Source: Caprimulgus europaeus
Lineage: Eukaryota; Chordata; Aves; Caprimulgiformes; Caprimulgidae
DNA: 64,000 bases
Assembly: GCA_907165065.1 (NCBI GenBank)
Contig: OU015541.1
Coordinates: 744,001 to 808,000 of the forward strand
Reading direction: 5' to 3'
Shown here: one piece after another, positions 39,660-60,960 of the stretch
How positions within the stretch are numbered: the stretch's first letter is position 1
Layout of the letters: each line of letters starts with the position of its first letter
Position numbers and translations under genes: made by a program
Notes under the pieces: generated by a model
What the model was told of the DNA's origin: nothing
Seen by the model: the letters and a program-made list of their open reading frames with translations, nothing else
Database searches by the model: none

Positions 39660-40670
39660 AAATTAACCCCGAGGCACCCGCGTGGACACTCCGCGGGGAG
39701 GAACCGCAGCCGCGGAAGCTGCGCGTCCCCCTCACCCAGGCCGGCACCGCAGCAGGAACCTTCCCGGCAGATCACGGCATCTCTCCAGGGAGAAATACCA
39801 AGCGACCGCTCCCCGCCCAGCCCCGCCGGCACAAAGCGGAGCCGCCGCGCTCGCCGCCGGGCCGCAGAGCCCCGCTGCAGCTGCCGCCGGGCAGGGCCGG
39901 CTCCGCCGCACGCCCCCGCCGGGCGAGGCACAGCCCGCGCCCCCCGCTTCCCCCGCCGCCACGCCTGCCTCCCACCCGCCACAGCGGTCGCTCCGCACCG
40001 CCGCCTCCCGCCGGGGCCCCGTGGCACCCCGCACCCGCGGAGGGGCGCGCCCAGGGCAGGCGCGGCCCGGCCCTGCAGGCCTCACGCCGGGCTCCGCACA
40101 CAGCGCCCGCCGGGTGCCTGCCCGCCCCGCCGCGCCGCGCCCGGCCCGAGCCGCCTCCCCGCGCGCCGCCCGCGGCCCTGCCGCCGCCTGAGCGCCACGG
40201 CCCGGCCCGTTACCTGCCCCGCTCGCGCCCGTCTCCGCCGCGTTCAAACCGGCCCCGCCCGCCTGCCCGGGACCACGTCACTCGCACGCTACGCGATCGC
40301 GTCATGCCTACGTCACGACGGCTGCAGCGAGCGCCACTCGGCGGCTGAGGATGGAGACACGCACGGAGAGGGGCCGGCTGTTGCTAGGGGGCGGGGACAC
40401 CTGCCGCGTTGCTATGGCGAGGCTCCGCCCACCCCGCCTGCGGGCTCGTCTGCGATTGGCGAAGGCATTAGCCCCGCCCACATGCACGGGGGCCCGCGTG
40501 GTGGCGGGGGCTCTGACGGCTCCGGTGTCGGAGGAGCCGCTGAGGCCGCGACGGCCGCACCGGGCCCGGCCCGGCCCCATCCCCCGGCTCCCCGAGGCCT
40601 GTGCTGGGCCCGTGCCCTCAGCGGCAGCGCGGGAAGGGGCAGCTCGGCTGAGCTGGAGACTCAGTCTGTA
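39660..40670. promoter_or_regulatory. MAPRE1: CpG-island promoter of MAPRE1
   Basis: About 1 kb of CpG-dense DNA surrounds the first exon. Upstream of the start on the minus strand are a GC box (GGCCCCGCCCGCC), three TGACG-type CRE half-sites (about 40273-40282, 40295-40302, 40307-40316), an X-box-like GTTGCTATGGCGAG (40408-40421) and an inverted CCAAT (ATTGG, 40455-40459). The long frames found here on both strands reflect GC richness, not coding. Confidence 0.8.
40214..40255 (-). other. MAPRE1: MAPRE1 non-coding first exon (5' end approximate)
   Basis: A strong donor (GGGGCAG|GTAACG) inside the CpG island marks the end of a 5' UTR exon. The transcription start is not defined by sequence and is placed near the GC box at 40251-40262. 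The intron to the coding exon is about 0.8 kb. Confidence 0.6.
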
Positions 40671-40843
40671 AGAGCCCCGCTCGCTTACACGGTACTGATT
40701 AGACAGTGATAACGGTGAGGCTGTGAGCGTGGATCCGCTTTCCTGCCCACATGGAAATCGGTAAAACCCCGTGGAAAAGGCACAGTCCTGGGTTTTCACA
40801 CACAAAAAAAACCCCACAATGTGTTCAACAAAACAATACACTT

Positions 40844-40849
40844 TTTATT
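40844..40849 (-). terminator. DNMT3B: DNMT3B poly(A) signal
   Basis: AATAAA on the minus strand (context AAAAATAAAAAGTG) is followed by a strongly T/G-rich element (TTGTTTTGTTG, then GGGGTTTTTTTTGTGTGTG). That is the textbook arrangement for 3' end formation. It lies only about 0.6 kb before the MAPRE1 first exon. Confidence 0.75.
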
Positions 40850-42376
40850 TTTAAAAAAAATGTATAAAAACCCGCAAGACTTTCAACATCAAAAATCCTT
40901 AACCTAAAAAAATAGCACCAGGGAGAGTTAGAAACCTTTAAAAAGTATTAAAAAGGCATTTCTGAAATCTACCTCTCCTTACAACATCTTTATAAACACG
41001 TAATAAAGGCAGCTCTCACAGGGAGAAGCGTTTCAAGGAAGACTTGTCTACTGCAATTCTTATCAAGGGAGCTTAACGCCCAGACAATTCTCGTTCCTCT
41101 TTTATCTTTGTTTACTTTCCCCAAGTCTTTTTTTTTCTCGTTATTTTTCTTTTGATCCAAGAGGAAAGGCTGTGGGATCTGAGTATGAAATTAGAGATGC
41201 CATGGAGTGGGGGTTACGCCTTAACCCAGTTTGGAAAAATAAAACCATGGGAGGGTCCCAAGGAGAGGACGCCCCTCACCCCAGCATCAGGCCCGTACCG
41301 GGCTGGGGCTGGGCGGAGGAATTAGTGTTGTGACTGGGGCCAGGCTGGGCACAAGGATCCAAAGCGAGGGGTGCAAAGCCAGCCGGGGTCATGCCAGGCT
41401 TCCCAAACACCTCTGGCACCCTCAGGAATCTCCTCCCGTCCTCCCACTCGGGGCTGGAACACTCAAACACGAGTCACTTGAGAACAAACCCCTGTGGGGA
41501 GACTCCTCCAGGCAACCTCCGGGCAGGACCAAGGGAAAAAGCCCTCAAGTTCCTCCCGGGCTTCCCCTTCTGCACCCGTCTGTGGGGCTAGAGAGCAGGG
41601 CGGGCAGGCTGAGCCCAGGGACGGGCTGCAGAGGTGCACACAAGGACAGTGGGAAATGGGAGGATTCCCTCCTGTGGGGAGGCACGAGGGGGGTGCAAGG
41701 GGGTCCCCATGTGTCAGAGGTAGAAGGAGCCGGGAGAGAAGCTCTCCCCACGGATGCTTGTGAGACAGCCTGGCCCGGCACCAGACTGTTTGCACCCAAC
41801 TGATTCTGAGAAGGCACCCAAGGACTCTGCCCGACCCAGGCTGTGGGGAAGGGCAGAGGTGGGGGAGGGCAGAGGGACCGAGGGGGACATCAGAGTCGTT
41901 TCAGTGCATTGAAATGTGCGTTGGAGTCGAGAGACACCGGCCGGGACAGCAGCCCCGCGGCTACGGCAGACCGGGGAGAGGGGGACGGGCTCTGCTGCGC
42001 CCGGGATTCACGGACAGGACAGCGAGACAATCGCTCTGGCAAAGTGAGGGAGGGGAAGGGGGTGATCAGAAGTGAGCACAGTGGTGGCTGCAGGACCTCC
42101 CAGTTCGGGGGTATGGCCCCAGGAGATCCCCAGGGCTCTGTCAGGCTGGGATGAGCACGTGAGCACCAGCAGCACCCCAGCTCTGTGCAGTCACAAACGG
42201 GGAGTGGAGGTACAGCCCCCGCCCACGGACCCCCAGGGGCAGTGCCCACAGTGGGGGGACACACACAGCACCAGCCACAGCAGCTTTCCCACCTGGGCTG
42301 GGGTCAGGGTCGGGTGGGATTTTCCCTGCAAGGAGCCCCCTGCTCCACAGCCAACGCCCTGCCACCGCTGCTGGGT

Positions 42377-42525
42377 TCCTGACACCACAGGTGACACTGG
42401 GGCCTGTGACACTGCCCACTGCACTGTCCTGACATCACAGGTGACACTGGGGGCTGTGACACTAACCACTACATGTCCTGACATCACAGGTGACACTGGG
42501 GGCTGTGACACTGCCCACTGCACCG
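42377..42525. repeat. 48-50-bp minisatellite, three copies
   Basis: Three near-identical units begin TCCTGACAYCACAGGTGACA and run through GGGGCTGTGACACT. The middle copy is 2 bp shorter and diverged in its second half. The array lies in the DNMT3B 3' UTR. Confidence 0.9.
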
Positions 42526-43444
42526 TCCTTCCTGCTGCTGCGCCGCATTCACGTGGGAAATGAATGCTCAGAGAACGTTTTTCCTGTACGGCCGCTGCAG
42601 CCCAAATCCTCTGTGCTCCGATTCCTGCGGCAGCTTTCGAACCGCTCAGCAGGATTTTCAAACGTAAGGAGAAGTTTTAGATGCTTTAAAAAGGAAGTAG
42701 TGAATATTTGTAAACTACAGCCAAACATAGCAAACAGTATTTCTTCAGTTCTAGCTAGAAAAGTAACTCTATCACCTCACAGTTCAGTTTCAGCTACATT
42801 CAGGTCTAGGAATCTCCACATTCTTATGTAATGCCTTAAAGCAGCAACAGACCTTAAACAACAAAATTAAAAGTTTATCCAAAAAGTCTTAAAAACAAAA
42901 ATTTTAAAAAAGATTTGGTTTGTGTCTCCTGCATGTTCAGTGTCTGTAACCTGACCAGGGTCCCCTGCACCTGCTGCTGCAGTTTGGGGAATTTTTGGCA
43001 GTTGCTTCCAGAGAGGTTTTGTTTGTGTTGGAAAAGCAGTAACTCACTACAGAGCGAGCCGGCTGCAGCACCCGGCAGCTGCCCCCACGCTTACTGCTCA
43101 GCGAGCTGGGGCTGCCCAGCTCCAGGCTACAGCGGAGGATTTAATGCTCTGGAGGAGACTTCCCGCCTCATCGGTTATGCAGAGCTCCCTGCGCTGCGTA
43201 ATTAAAGCTCTTTTGTCCATCAGAGGTATCACTGCCCTCAGTCCCTTGAAAGAAAAGTGACCCTGCCAGGTTCTTTGGTTAAAGACATTTCCTCAGCTCT
43301 CCCTGCGGGGCCAGGCTGCCCTCCCGCAGCACGTGGCCGGGGAGGGACGGGGCCGTGGCAGAGTCCGGCGGCCGTGCCCGTCCCTCTCCCGCCACGGCAG
43401 CGGAGCTGTGCATCTTTACCAGAGAGACAGGGGCGCTCGGCGTG

Positions 43445-54765
<11,321 letters not shown>

Positions 54766-57700
54766 CTGTGGAAGCCAGAGTGGAAAGGACATTTAGCCAT
54801 GCAGGGAGCCCCAGGGAAGGCAAAGCAGACAGCGGAGCTCTTCAAGCCAGCCACAACTTCTCATGCCCCGAGCAGAGATGCAGCTGAAGTGGCACTGGGA
54901 GCCAATGGGCATCTGGACAAAACCACCCCACAAACGTGGTTGCCCTGAAGATGCATCAGCTCCAGATACAACAGCCTGTCCTTAGGGAAGCACCGGGGCT
55001 TTCCTCCTGGGCTGCACCGGTCTGACCCCACCATCCATGTGCTGCGGAGCTCGGTGCTGCCCAGGCTGGCTCTGCCGGAGCGATCCCGGCTGCGGCTCGA
55101 GACCCTGTCTGGAGGGGAGCTGCACTTCCCAGCCACACCAGAAAAACCAGGGGACAGCCCACCCCCGGGTGCCAGCCTCACTGTGCTCCAGCTGCCCAGC
55201 ACACCCCAGTACAGCCAGTACAGCCCAGCACACCCAGTGCAGCCCAGCACACCCAGTACAGCCCAGCACAGCCAGTACAGCCCAGCCCGCCCAGCAGTGG
55301 GTGGGCTGTGGCAGCTGCAGCGGGACGCGGCAGACAGCTCACCATGGGGGGCAAAGTCCTGGCGCCTGCAGCGAGTTCAACTCCCCCAGAGGCAGAAAAC
55401 TCCTCCTGCCCCCGCCTGCCCCGGCCTCTGCTCCCCCGCCAAGGGGCAGGGCAGGGGTCTGTGCCTGTAGCAGGACCCCGTGCCCCGGTGTCCCCCCCAC
55501 TGCAGGAGCTGCTGCTGTGCAGAGGAAGCCCGGCCAGGGGTCCCCCTGGGAGGGGGGGCTGTGTCTTGCCTGCACCCAGCTGCCTCTGCTCTGCCTCCGG
55601 TGCCCTCCCGGGATCCCGGTTTCGGAGGCGGAAGCTCCCGGGCTCTCCCAGAGGCACCCGGGACGCGCTAACGAAGCTGCCTCATTGCTGGGCCCTGGGT
55701 CTGTGCTGCAACTTGCCCCTTCGCCAGCACAGTCATTTCGGGAGCACGTCACTCAGCTCCAGGAGCTTTAGAGCAAACAGGGCTGGACCCACCCAAGGCC
55801 TCCTTGGGAAGCAAAAGCAACTCCCCCAGCCCCACAGACCCCGGGCTCCAGCCCCGCCGCCCCCTCCCCGCACTCTCGCTCAGCATCGCCTCCAACTGCT
55901 TCTCTAACAATTGAGATTTCTGCTTTGAGATCATCTGTCAGCACCTCTGGCAAACAAAGACCAGTCGGGGTTTGATGTTTCGGATGCCGAGAGCAGCATT
56001 AAAACCCTGGTGCCATGCAAGCAGGATGGAAAGCAGGTGTGGGGCACCCACCTCCACAGGCAGAGCCCTCGGGTACCCGTCCTGCCTCCCCACACGGCCA
56101 CGGCTCCTCAACAAAGGGACAAGGAGGAGAGGAATGGCACCAGAGGGAGTCAAACCCCTACAGCTGTGTGCGGAAATCCACTGCTGCAGCACATCTGCTC
56201 CCCGACCCAGCAAACAATTCCTGGGAGCTGCCCAGACTTGTCGGGCTCCCCCCAGTTGCCCCCAGCCCGGGTGGCTGGTCCCGCACGCCGGCCCCGGATG
56301 CTCTTGGATGCAACACGCGCCAGTGCAGCACAGGCAGGTCAGCTCCTCTGGGGTCTGCTCCCCCTCCCCAGCCTGTGATGCTGCAGAACAGCAGCAATCA
56401 TAGCCAGCAGTGACACCAACACAAAAAAAACCCAGCAAATCTCACAAAATAGTGAATCTCACTTGGGAATCTCTGCAGCGAGGTGCGAGAGGACACGCTG
56501 CACCCAGAGGAGAGGGAGGGACAGGGAGAGGGGCAGCAGGACGCCTGCAAGACCCAGGAAGGAGGGGAGCAGGCACGGCAACCTCCCAGCCCTGCAAAAC
56601 ATCTGCACCCTCAAAACCCTGATGGGGCCTTTAGAGGACTTTTCATTCCGTCCTCTGTCAGGAGCCTGAGCCCAGGAGGTTCAAACTTGCCCCTCAAAAT
56701 GGCTTTTTCTTTCTCAGCCCCATGGGCTGCCCAGTACCCAGCAGCCAGCCCATGGTGGACCATCAGGCGTGTCCCTGCCAGCCCTGCCAGGCACTGGGGA
56801 GGGGACAGGGTCTGTGTCTCCCACCCCACCCCACGGGAAGGGCAGCCCTGCCTGCTGCTCTGCGGGACACGCAGCCAGGGCTGAGCACCCAACAGGCCAA
56901 GCTCAGCTTTGCCACGTGCTCGGGGCACTCAACACTGTCTTTGTTCCAATTATTACATGGGAAGAGTCGTCAATTTCAGCGGCAAGCGCTCCCTGGCAGA
57001 GCTGGAGACCCACACACCGGAGCCCTGCGGGACCTGGCTGCAGGCACCGGCGGACGCAGGCGTTTCCAGCTCACTGGGTGCAGGCACCGTACGGATCGGC
57101 ACCGCCTGCTCCACGCGCTTCTCCAGCTGCACCCGCCGAGATCACGCGAGGACGTGGCCTCACCATCCTCTGATACGTGAGAGGGAGAGGGAACATCACA
57201 CCACGGCCCAAACTGCAAAGCTAAAGTCTCGCTTTCCCAAAACCCTCCAACAAGGCAATGGGCCTGCAGCACCCATCCCATCCCTTCTGCTGCTGCTGCC
57301 TTCTGCACCGAGAGGGAAGCCACACGCCCGAGACCGTCCTGCCTGCAGGAGGGCTGTCTGCCCTGCCGCCCCTCTGATGGCTGAGGGTCTCCCACCAGAG
57401 CCCCCATCCCCACAACCCTCACCACCTCCTGCTCGGGAAGACTCGGCTCTTTGTCCTCGCCTCCCCTCGCAGAAACAGACACCAACATGTGCACACAGGG
57501 CATTACGAAAATAATAAGAACCAGAGCGCTCCCCTCAGATGTTCTGTCTCACAGGAGGCAAAGAAAAGCAGCACCGCAGTGTTTGCACTGCCTAATGCAC
57601 TGCAAACACCCAGGCGCGCGCTGCAGCCGTAGCGGCCGACGAGAACCACGGAGAACAAAATAATGCCGAATTCCGGCTCCCATGCTCAAAGCTCCCCAAG

Positions 57701-59370
57701 AGACCGGTGCTAGCGGCAGCCCCGCCACTGCCTGGTGACCAGGACGTGCCCTGCAGCGATACCCCACCGAGACAATGAACCCGCTGACTCTGGATCCCGC
57801 CCTAGTTTTGCAATACCAGTTTCTTTAAGGTTTGCCAAACTGGTTAAAGACCACGCCACAGCGTTAACTGCTTAGAGAGACTCCTGAGCCCTGCTCGGCC
57901 CAGCTCGCTGGCTGCTCCGGCGTGGGCAGAGCGGCTGCGCTCACCTGCGAGTGTCCCTGGCACAGTCGTGCCACCAAACCCTGGTGCCCCTGGGAGCAGG
58001 GCTGCTCCCCCAGCCTGGCTTAGCCTGGTTTCAGTTTTCCTTCTTGAGAAAACAGACTTATCAGGTGCTTTTCCCCAGTAGGTGGGGAGATTGGAGGGAG
58101 ACAGCCGGACTTTGCCTCCAGACAGGGGCATGCATATCAAAAGGCTGGAGGGAAGCTTTGCAGGATGGCTGGGATGGCAGCCATCGGCCAAGCCCTGTTT
58201 GAATAACAAAAAGAAATAAAGGACCCCAATGGCCGGGGGCTCGCTCCCTCCAGCCTGGCTCTGGGCTATCCACCCCGCACACAAATGGCCTTTAACTCTC
58301 CCCAAACTGAACGTTTCCCCTTAATCCTGGGAAGAAAAGAGTTGCTGGGTTGGCAGTTCAGTAAGAAAGGGAGCCCATTGGGGCAGATATGCTCATTAAG
58401 ACGGGCAGGCTCTGCTCTCCCTCCCCTGCCCGTTTCCTGTGCCTGGCCCCTCGCCTCCCGCGCTCGCCACTTCCCTCCATTTTCCCCCCCGTTTCCTCTC
58501 CTGCCCCCCTGCCCCGCTCCGCTCCCCCGCCGGCCCCGGCAGCCCTTTGCGGCCATCCCCAGGCTCCAGCACGGCGCCCGCTGCCTTTCAGCAAAAGCTC
58601 GGTTGAAAGAAAAGAAACAAAAAACAAACCGGCCCCTCCTCTCCCAGTGAAGACCAGGCCTGAGAAGTCTCCTGGGCAGCCACCATCCCAGCCAGCCGCT
58701 TCTCCAGCCGCTCCAGGCTCTTTACCACGCTTATCTCGGCCATGTCCCGCTGACACGGGCCACGCTGGCTGTCCCGAGCCCCCTGCCCGGGGACGTGCCC
58801 GGCGTGGGGCGGGCGGCCGGGCTGATGGTGCTTGGGGCAGGGCTGGGGGCTGCGCAGGTGGGTCTCGATCAGCGGTGGCAGGTCCTGTGTCCACAGCAGT
58901 TACTGCTTCATCTCAACCTGCACGAGAGGAAATAAAGCAATGATAATGACACCTCACTGTCCCCATCTCCCCCCTGGCCCTGTGCAGGGGGAGGCACAAG
59001 CCTCCAGTCCTCCCTGGGACACCCTGGCTCATTCCCCTCATTTTCTTAGAAATTAGGAAACTGGAGGCTGAGGAAGAAGCAAATCCTGCTGCAGGGGCAG
59101 CACGTTTCAGCCCCTCACTCTCTCTCCTGCCCCTTCCCGAGGGAGGTCGGTGCAGCATCAGCGAGAGCCCCAGGACCAGCGCTCGCCCTCGGTGCCCACC
59201 CGCTGCTCCGCACTCCCGGACCCCTGGGACTCGTGTCCCACCTTGGGGTTATCCTGGGCTTCGTGTCCCTTTCCCCGGTGCTCTGCCTCCCCTGCCTCTC
59301 CCTCTCACGGAGCTTTTCCCGGGCCCGGGAGGCGGAGGATGCCAGCAGAGCTCCCGGGGGTTGGTACCTG
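54766..59370 (-). other. DNMT3B: DNMT3B 5' intronic region; start exon not settled
   Basis: The initiator exon must end in phase 0. Three candidates do: (a) an ATG directly abutting a GTGAGC donor at 55343-55345, giving MATVKKEK; (b) an ATG abutting GTGAGG at 57164-57166, with good context and possibly an in-frame upstream ATG; (c) ATG at 58741-58743 starting MAEISV with a weaker GTAAAG donor, or a longer frame MAEISVVKSLERLEKRLAGM. None can be chosen from sequence alone. Confidence 0.4.
55195..55297. repeat. Degenerate 10/20-bp minisatellite
   Basis: Alternating blocks of CAGCACACCC and AGTACAGCCC cover about 100 bp in the DNMT3B 5' intron. Confidence 0.8.
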
Positions 59371-60560
59371 CCTGTGCCCGGTAGCTGAGCGCGCCCCGGC
59401 CCGGGCCGCCCCTTCTCCTCCGTCCCCAGCCCCGAGGACACTTCACGCCCGAGGCGCCGGCCGGGAGCCGCTTCCCTGCGAACAGAGAAAAAAAAAAAAT
59501 GCACTGACAGATCCGCGGCCCCAGAACCGAAAACAAAGGTGTTCCCCGCCGCGGCGGCGCTGGGGGGCTCCCGGAAACCCACCCCGTGCCCCCCGGCATG
59601 GGGGGCGGCGCCGGCCGGGACCCGCCGAGCCCCGGGCAGGGTCACCCCCGCCGAGCCCTTCCCGCCCCGGAGCCATCACTTGCCGTTTCACCGACGGGAA
59701 CCCGAGGCCCCGAGGCTTTGCCGGCTCTGCCCCTACCCCGAGCTCCCAGTTCAGCATCGCCGGGGGGCCTCCAGCACCCGTCCCGACCCCGCCCTGACAG
59801 CCCCGGGACGCGTCCCCGGGATACGCGGGAAACTCCGAAAGTTGCGACGGGAGCCGGAGGGACGGGCGGGACGGGAGGGGAGGGGAAGGGCGGGCGGGAC
59901 CGGCGGGGAGGGTGGGAGCCCGGCCCGGGGCTGCGGGCACCCCGAGCCTCCCGAACCCTCCCCGGGACCAAGCAACGGCAACAAGTGGCGGCGGCGGCGA
60001 GAGGGCCCGCCCCCCCCGCCTCCGCCCGCTTACCCGACCCCCGGGACCGAGCGCCGCGAACCCGCGCGAACCGGGCGCGGGGCCGCCCGATGGGCCGGGG
60101 CCGGAGCGATCCCGCAGCCTCCGCCGGTGCTCCCGGTGCCCCGTCCCCGCACGCCCCATTGTCCCTCGCCGCCGCCGCGCACAACAAAGCCGCCCACGAG
60201 GATGCGCCGCGGCTCCGGCCCGGACCCCCTCGGACCTCCCGGTCCCGGTCCCGCGCTCACCTGCGCCGCGGCGGGACGCGCCGTCCAGCGGGGCCGCGCC
60301 GCCGCTCACCACTGCCCGCGCCCCGGCCGGCCCCCGACAGCCCCGCGCTCCGGTTACACGGCGCTTTAACCCTGCCCGTGCTGGGCAGCCCCTCCTCCTC
60401 CGCCGCCGCCCCACGCCCGCCGCGCCGCACGGCGGGGGAGGGGAGGGGATCGCGGAGCCCGCAACGCACCGCACCCCCAAGGACCCCTGCGACCCCTGGC
60501 CTGCACCCCTCGGGGCCCCGCATTCCCTCGGGGCCCGAATGTCCCGGTGCTCCGCATCTC
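59370..60560. promoter_or_regulatory. DNMT3B: CpG-island promoter of DNMT3B
   Basis: Very CpG-dense DNA at the 5' end of the gene. Strong minus-strand donors lie at 60260/60261 (GCGCAG|GTGAGC) and 60033/60034 (TCGG|GTAAGC), which would end non-coding first exons. It contains several GC boxes and a G-run cluster. The start site is not defined. Very long frames on both strands here are an effect of stop-codon poverty. Confidence 0.65.
59858..59926 (+). promoter_or_regulatory. G-run cluster, potential G-quadruplex and GC boxes
   Basis: At least ten GGG or GGGG runs with spacers of 1-3 bases (for example GGGCGGGACGGGAGGGGAGG) lie in the DNMT3B CpG island. They match the general G-quadruplex pattern and overlap Sp1-type GGGCGGG sites. 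Confidence 0.7.
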
Positions 60561-60960
60561 CCCCCGCGGCTCCGCACCCCCAGCCATGCCGTATCCCCCC
60601 ACAGCTCCGCATTGCCCGGGGTCCCGCATCCTTCCCCCGGGGCCCCGCAGCCCCCTGGGGCTCCAGAGCCCCCCTGGTGTCTCTCAGCCTCCCAGGGCTC
60701 CCCATCACCTGGCACCCACCGGCGTCCCGGTGTTGTCCCCAGTGCCCGGGACCCCTCCAGAACTCAGCATCCTTCCGGGGCTCCGCACCCCCGGCACCCC
60801 CGTATTCCCCTACAGCTTGGCATCGCTCGGGGTCCCACATCTCCCTCCCGGGGCTCCACAGCCCCCCTGGTGTCTCTCACGTTCCGGGGCTCCTCGTCCC
60901 CTGTCACCCACCAGCACCTCGGCATCCCCCTGGGGCTCAGCATCCCCCGGGGCTCAGCCC
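60460..60960. repeat. C-rich degenerate repeat with ~211-bp tandem duplication
   Basis: A block from about 60591 to 60720 recurs from about 60802 to 60930. Both copies carry CAGCCCCCCTGGTGTCTCTCA-type text, flanked by CGTATYCCCCYACAGCT and a CACCCACC end. Inside, shorter units around CCCCGGGGCTCCGCA repeat irregularly. Confidence 0.75.

Larger units (their letters stand above)
40825..43444 (-). other. DNMT3B: DNMT3B 3' untranslated region
   Basis: About 2.6 kb runs from the TAG stop to the proposed cleavage site. It contains a three-copy 48-50-bp minisatellite (42377-42525), AT-rich blocks (42840-42910) and an ATTAAA (43140-43145) that could give a short form of about 0.3 kb. The extent is inferred, not shown by transcripts. 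Confidence 0.6.

Noticed and set aside
40351..40671. 106-codon plus-strand frame starting METRTERG, divergent from MAPRE1
   Set aside because: No homology, no poly(A) or splice support; it lies within promoter CpG island DNA.
39645..40709. 354-codon plus-strand frame over the MAPRE1 promoter
   Set aside because: GC-rich island composition explains it; the product is Pro/Ala/Arg-rich with no recognisable motif and lies antisense to a non-coding exon.
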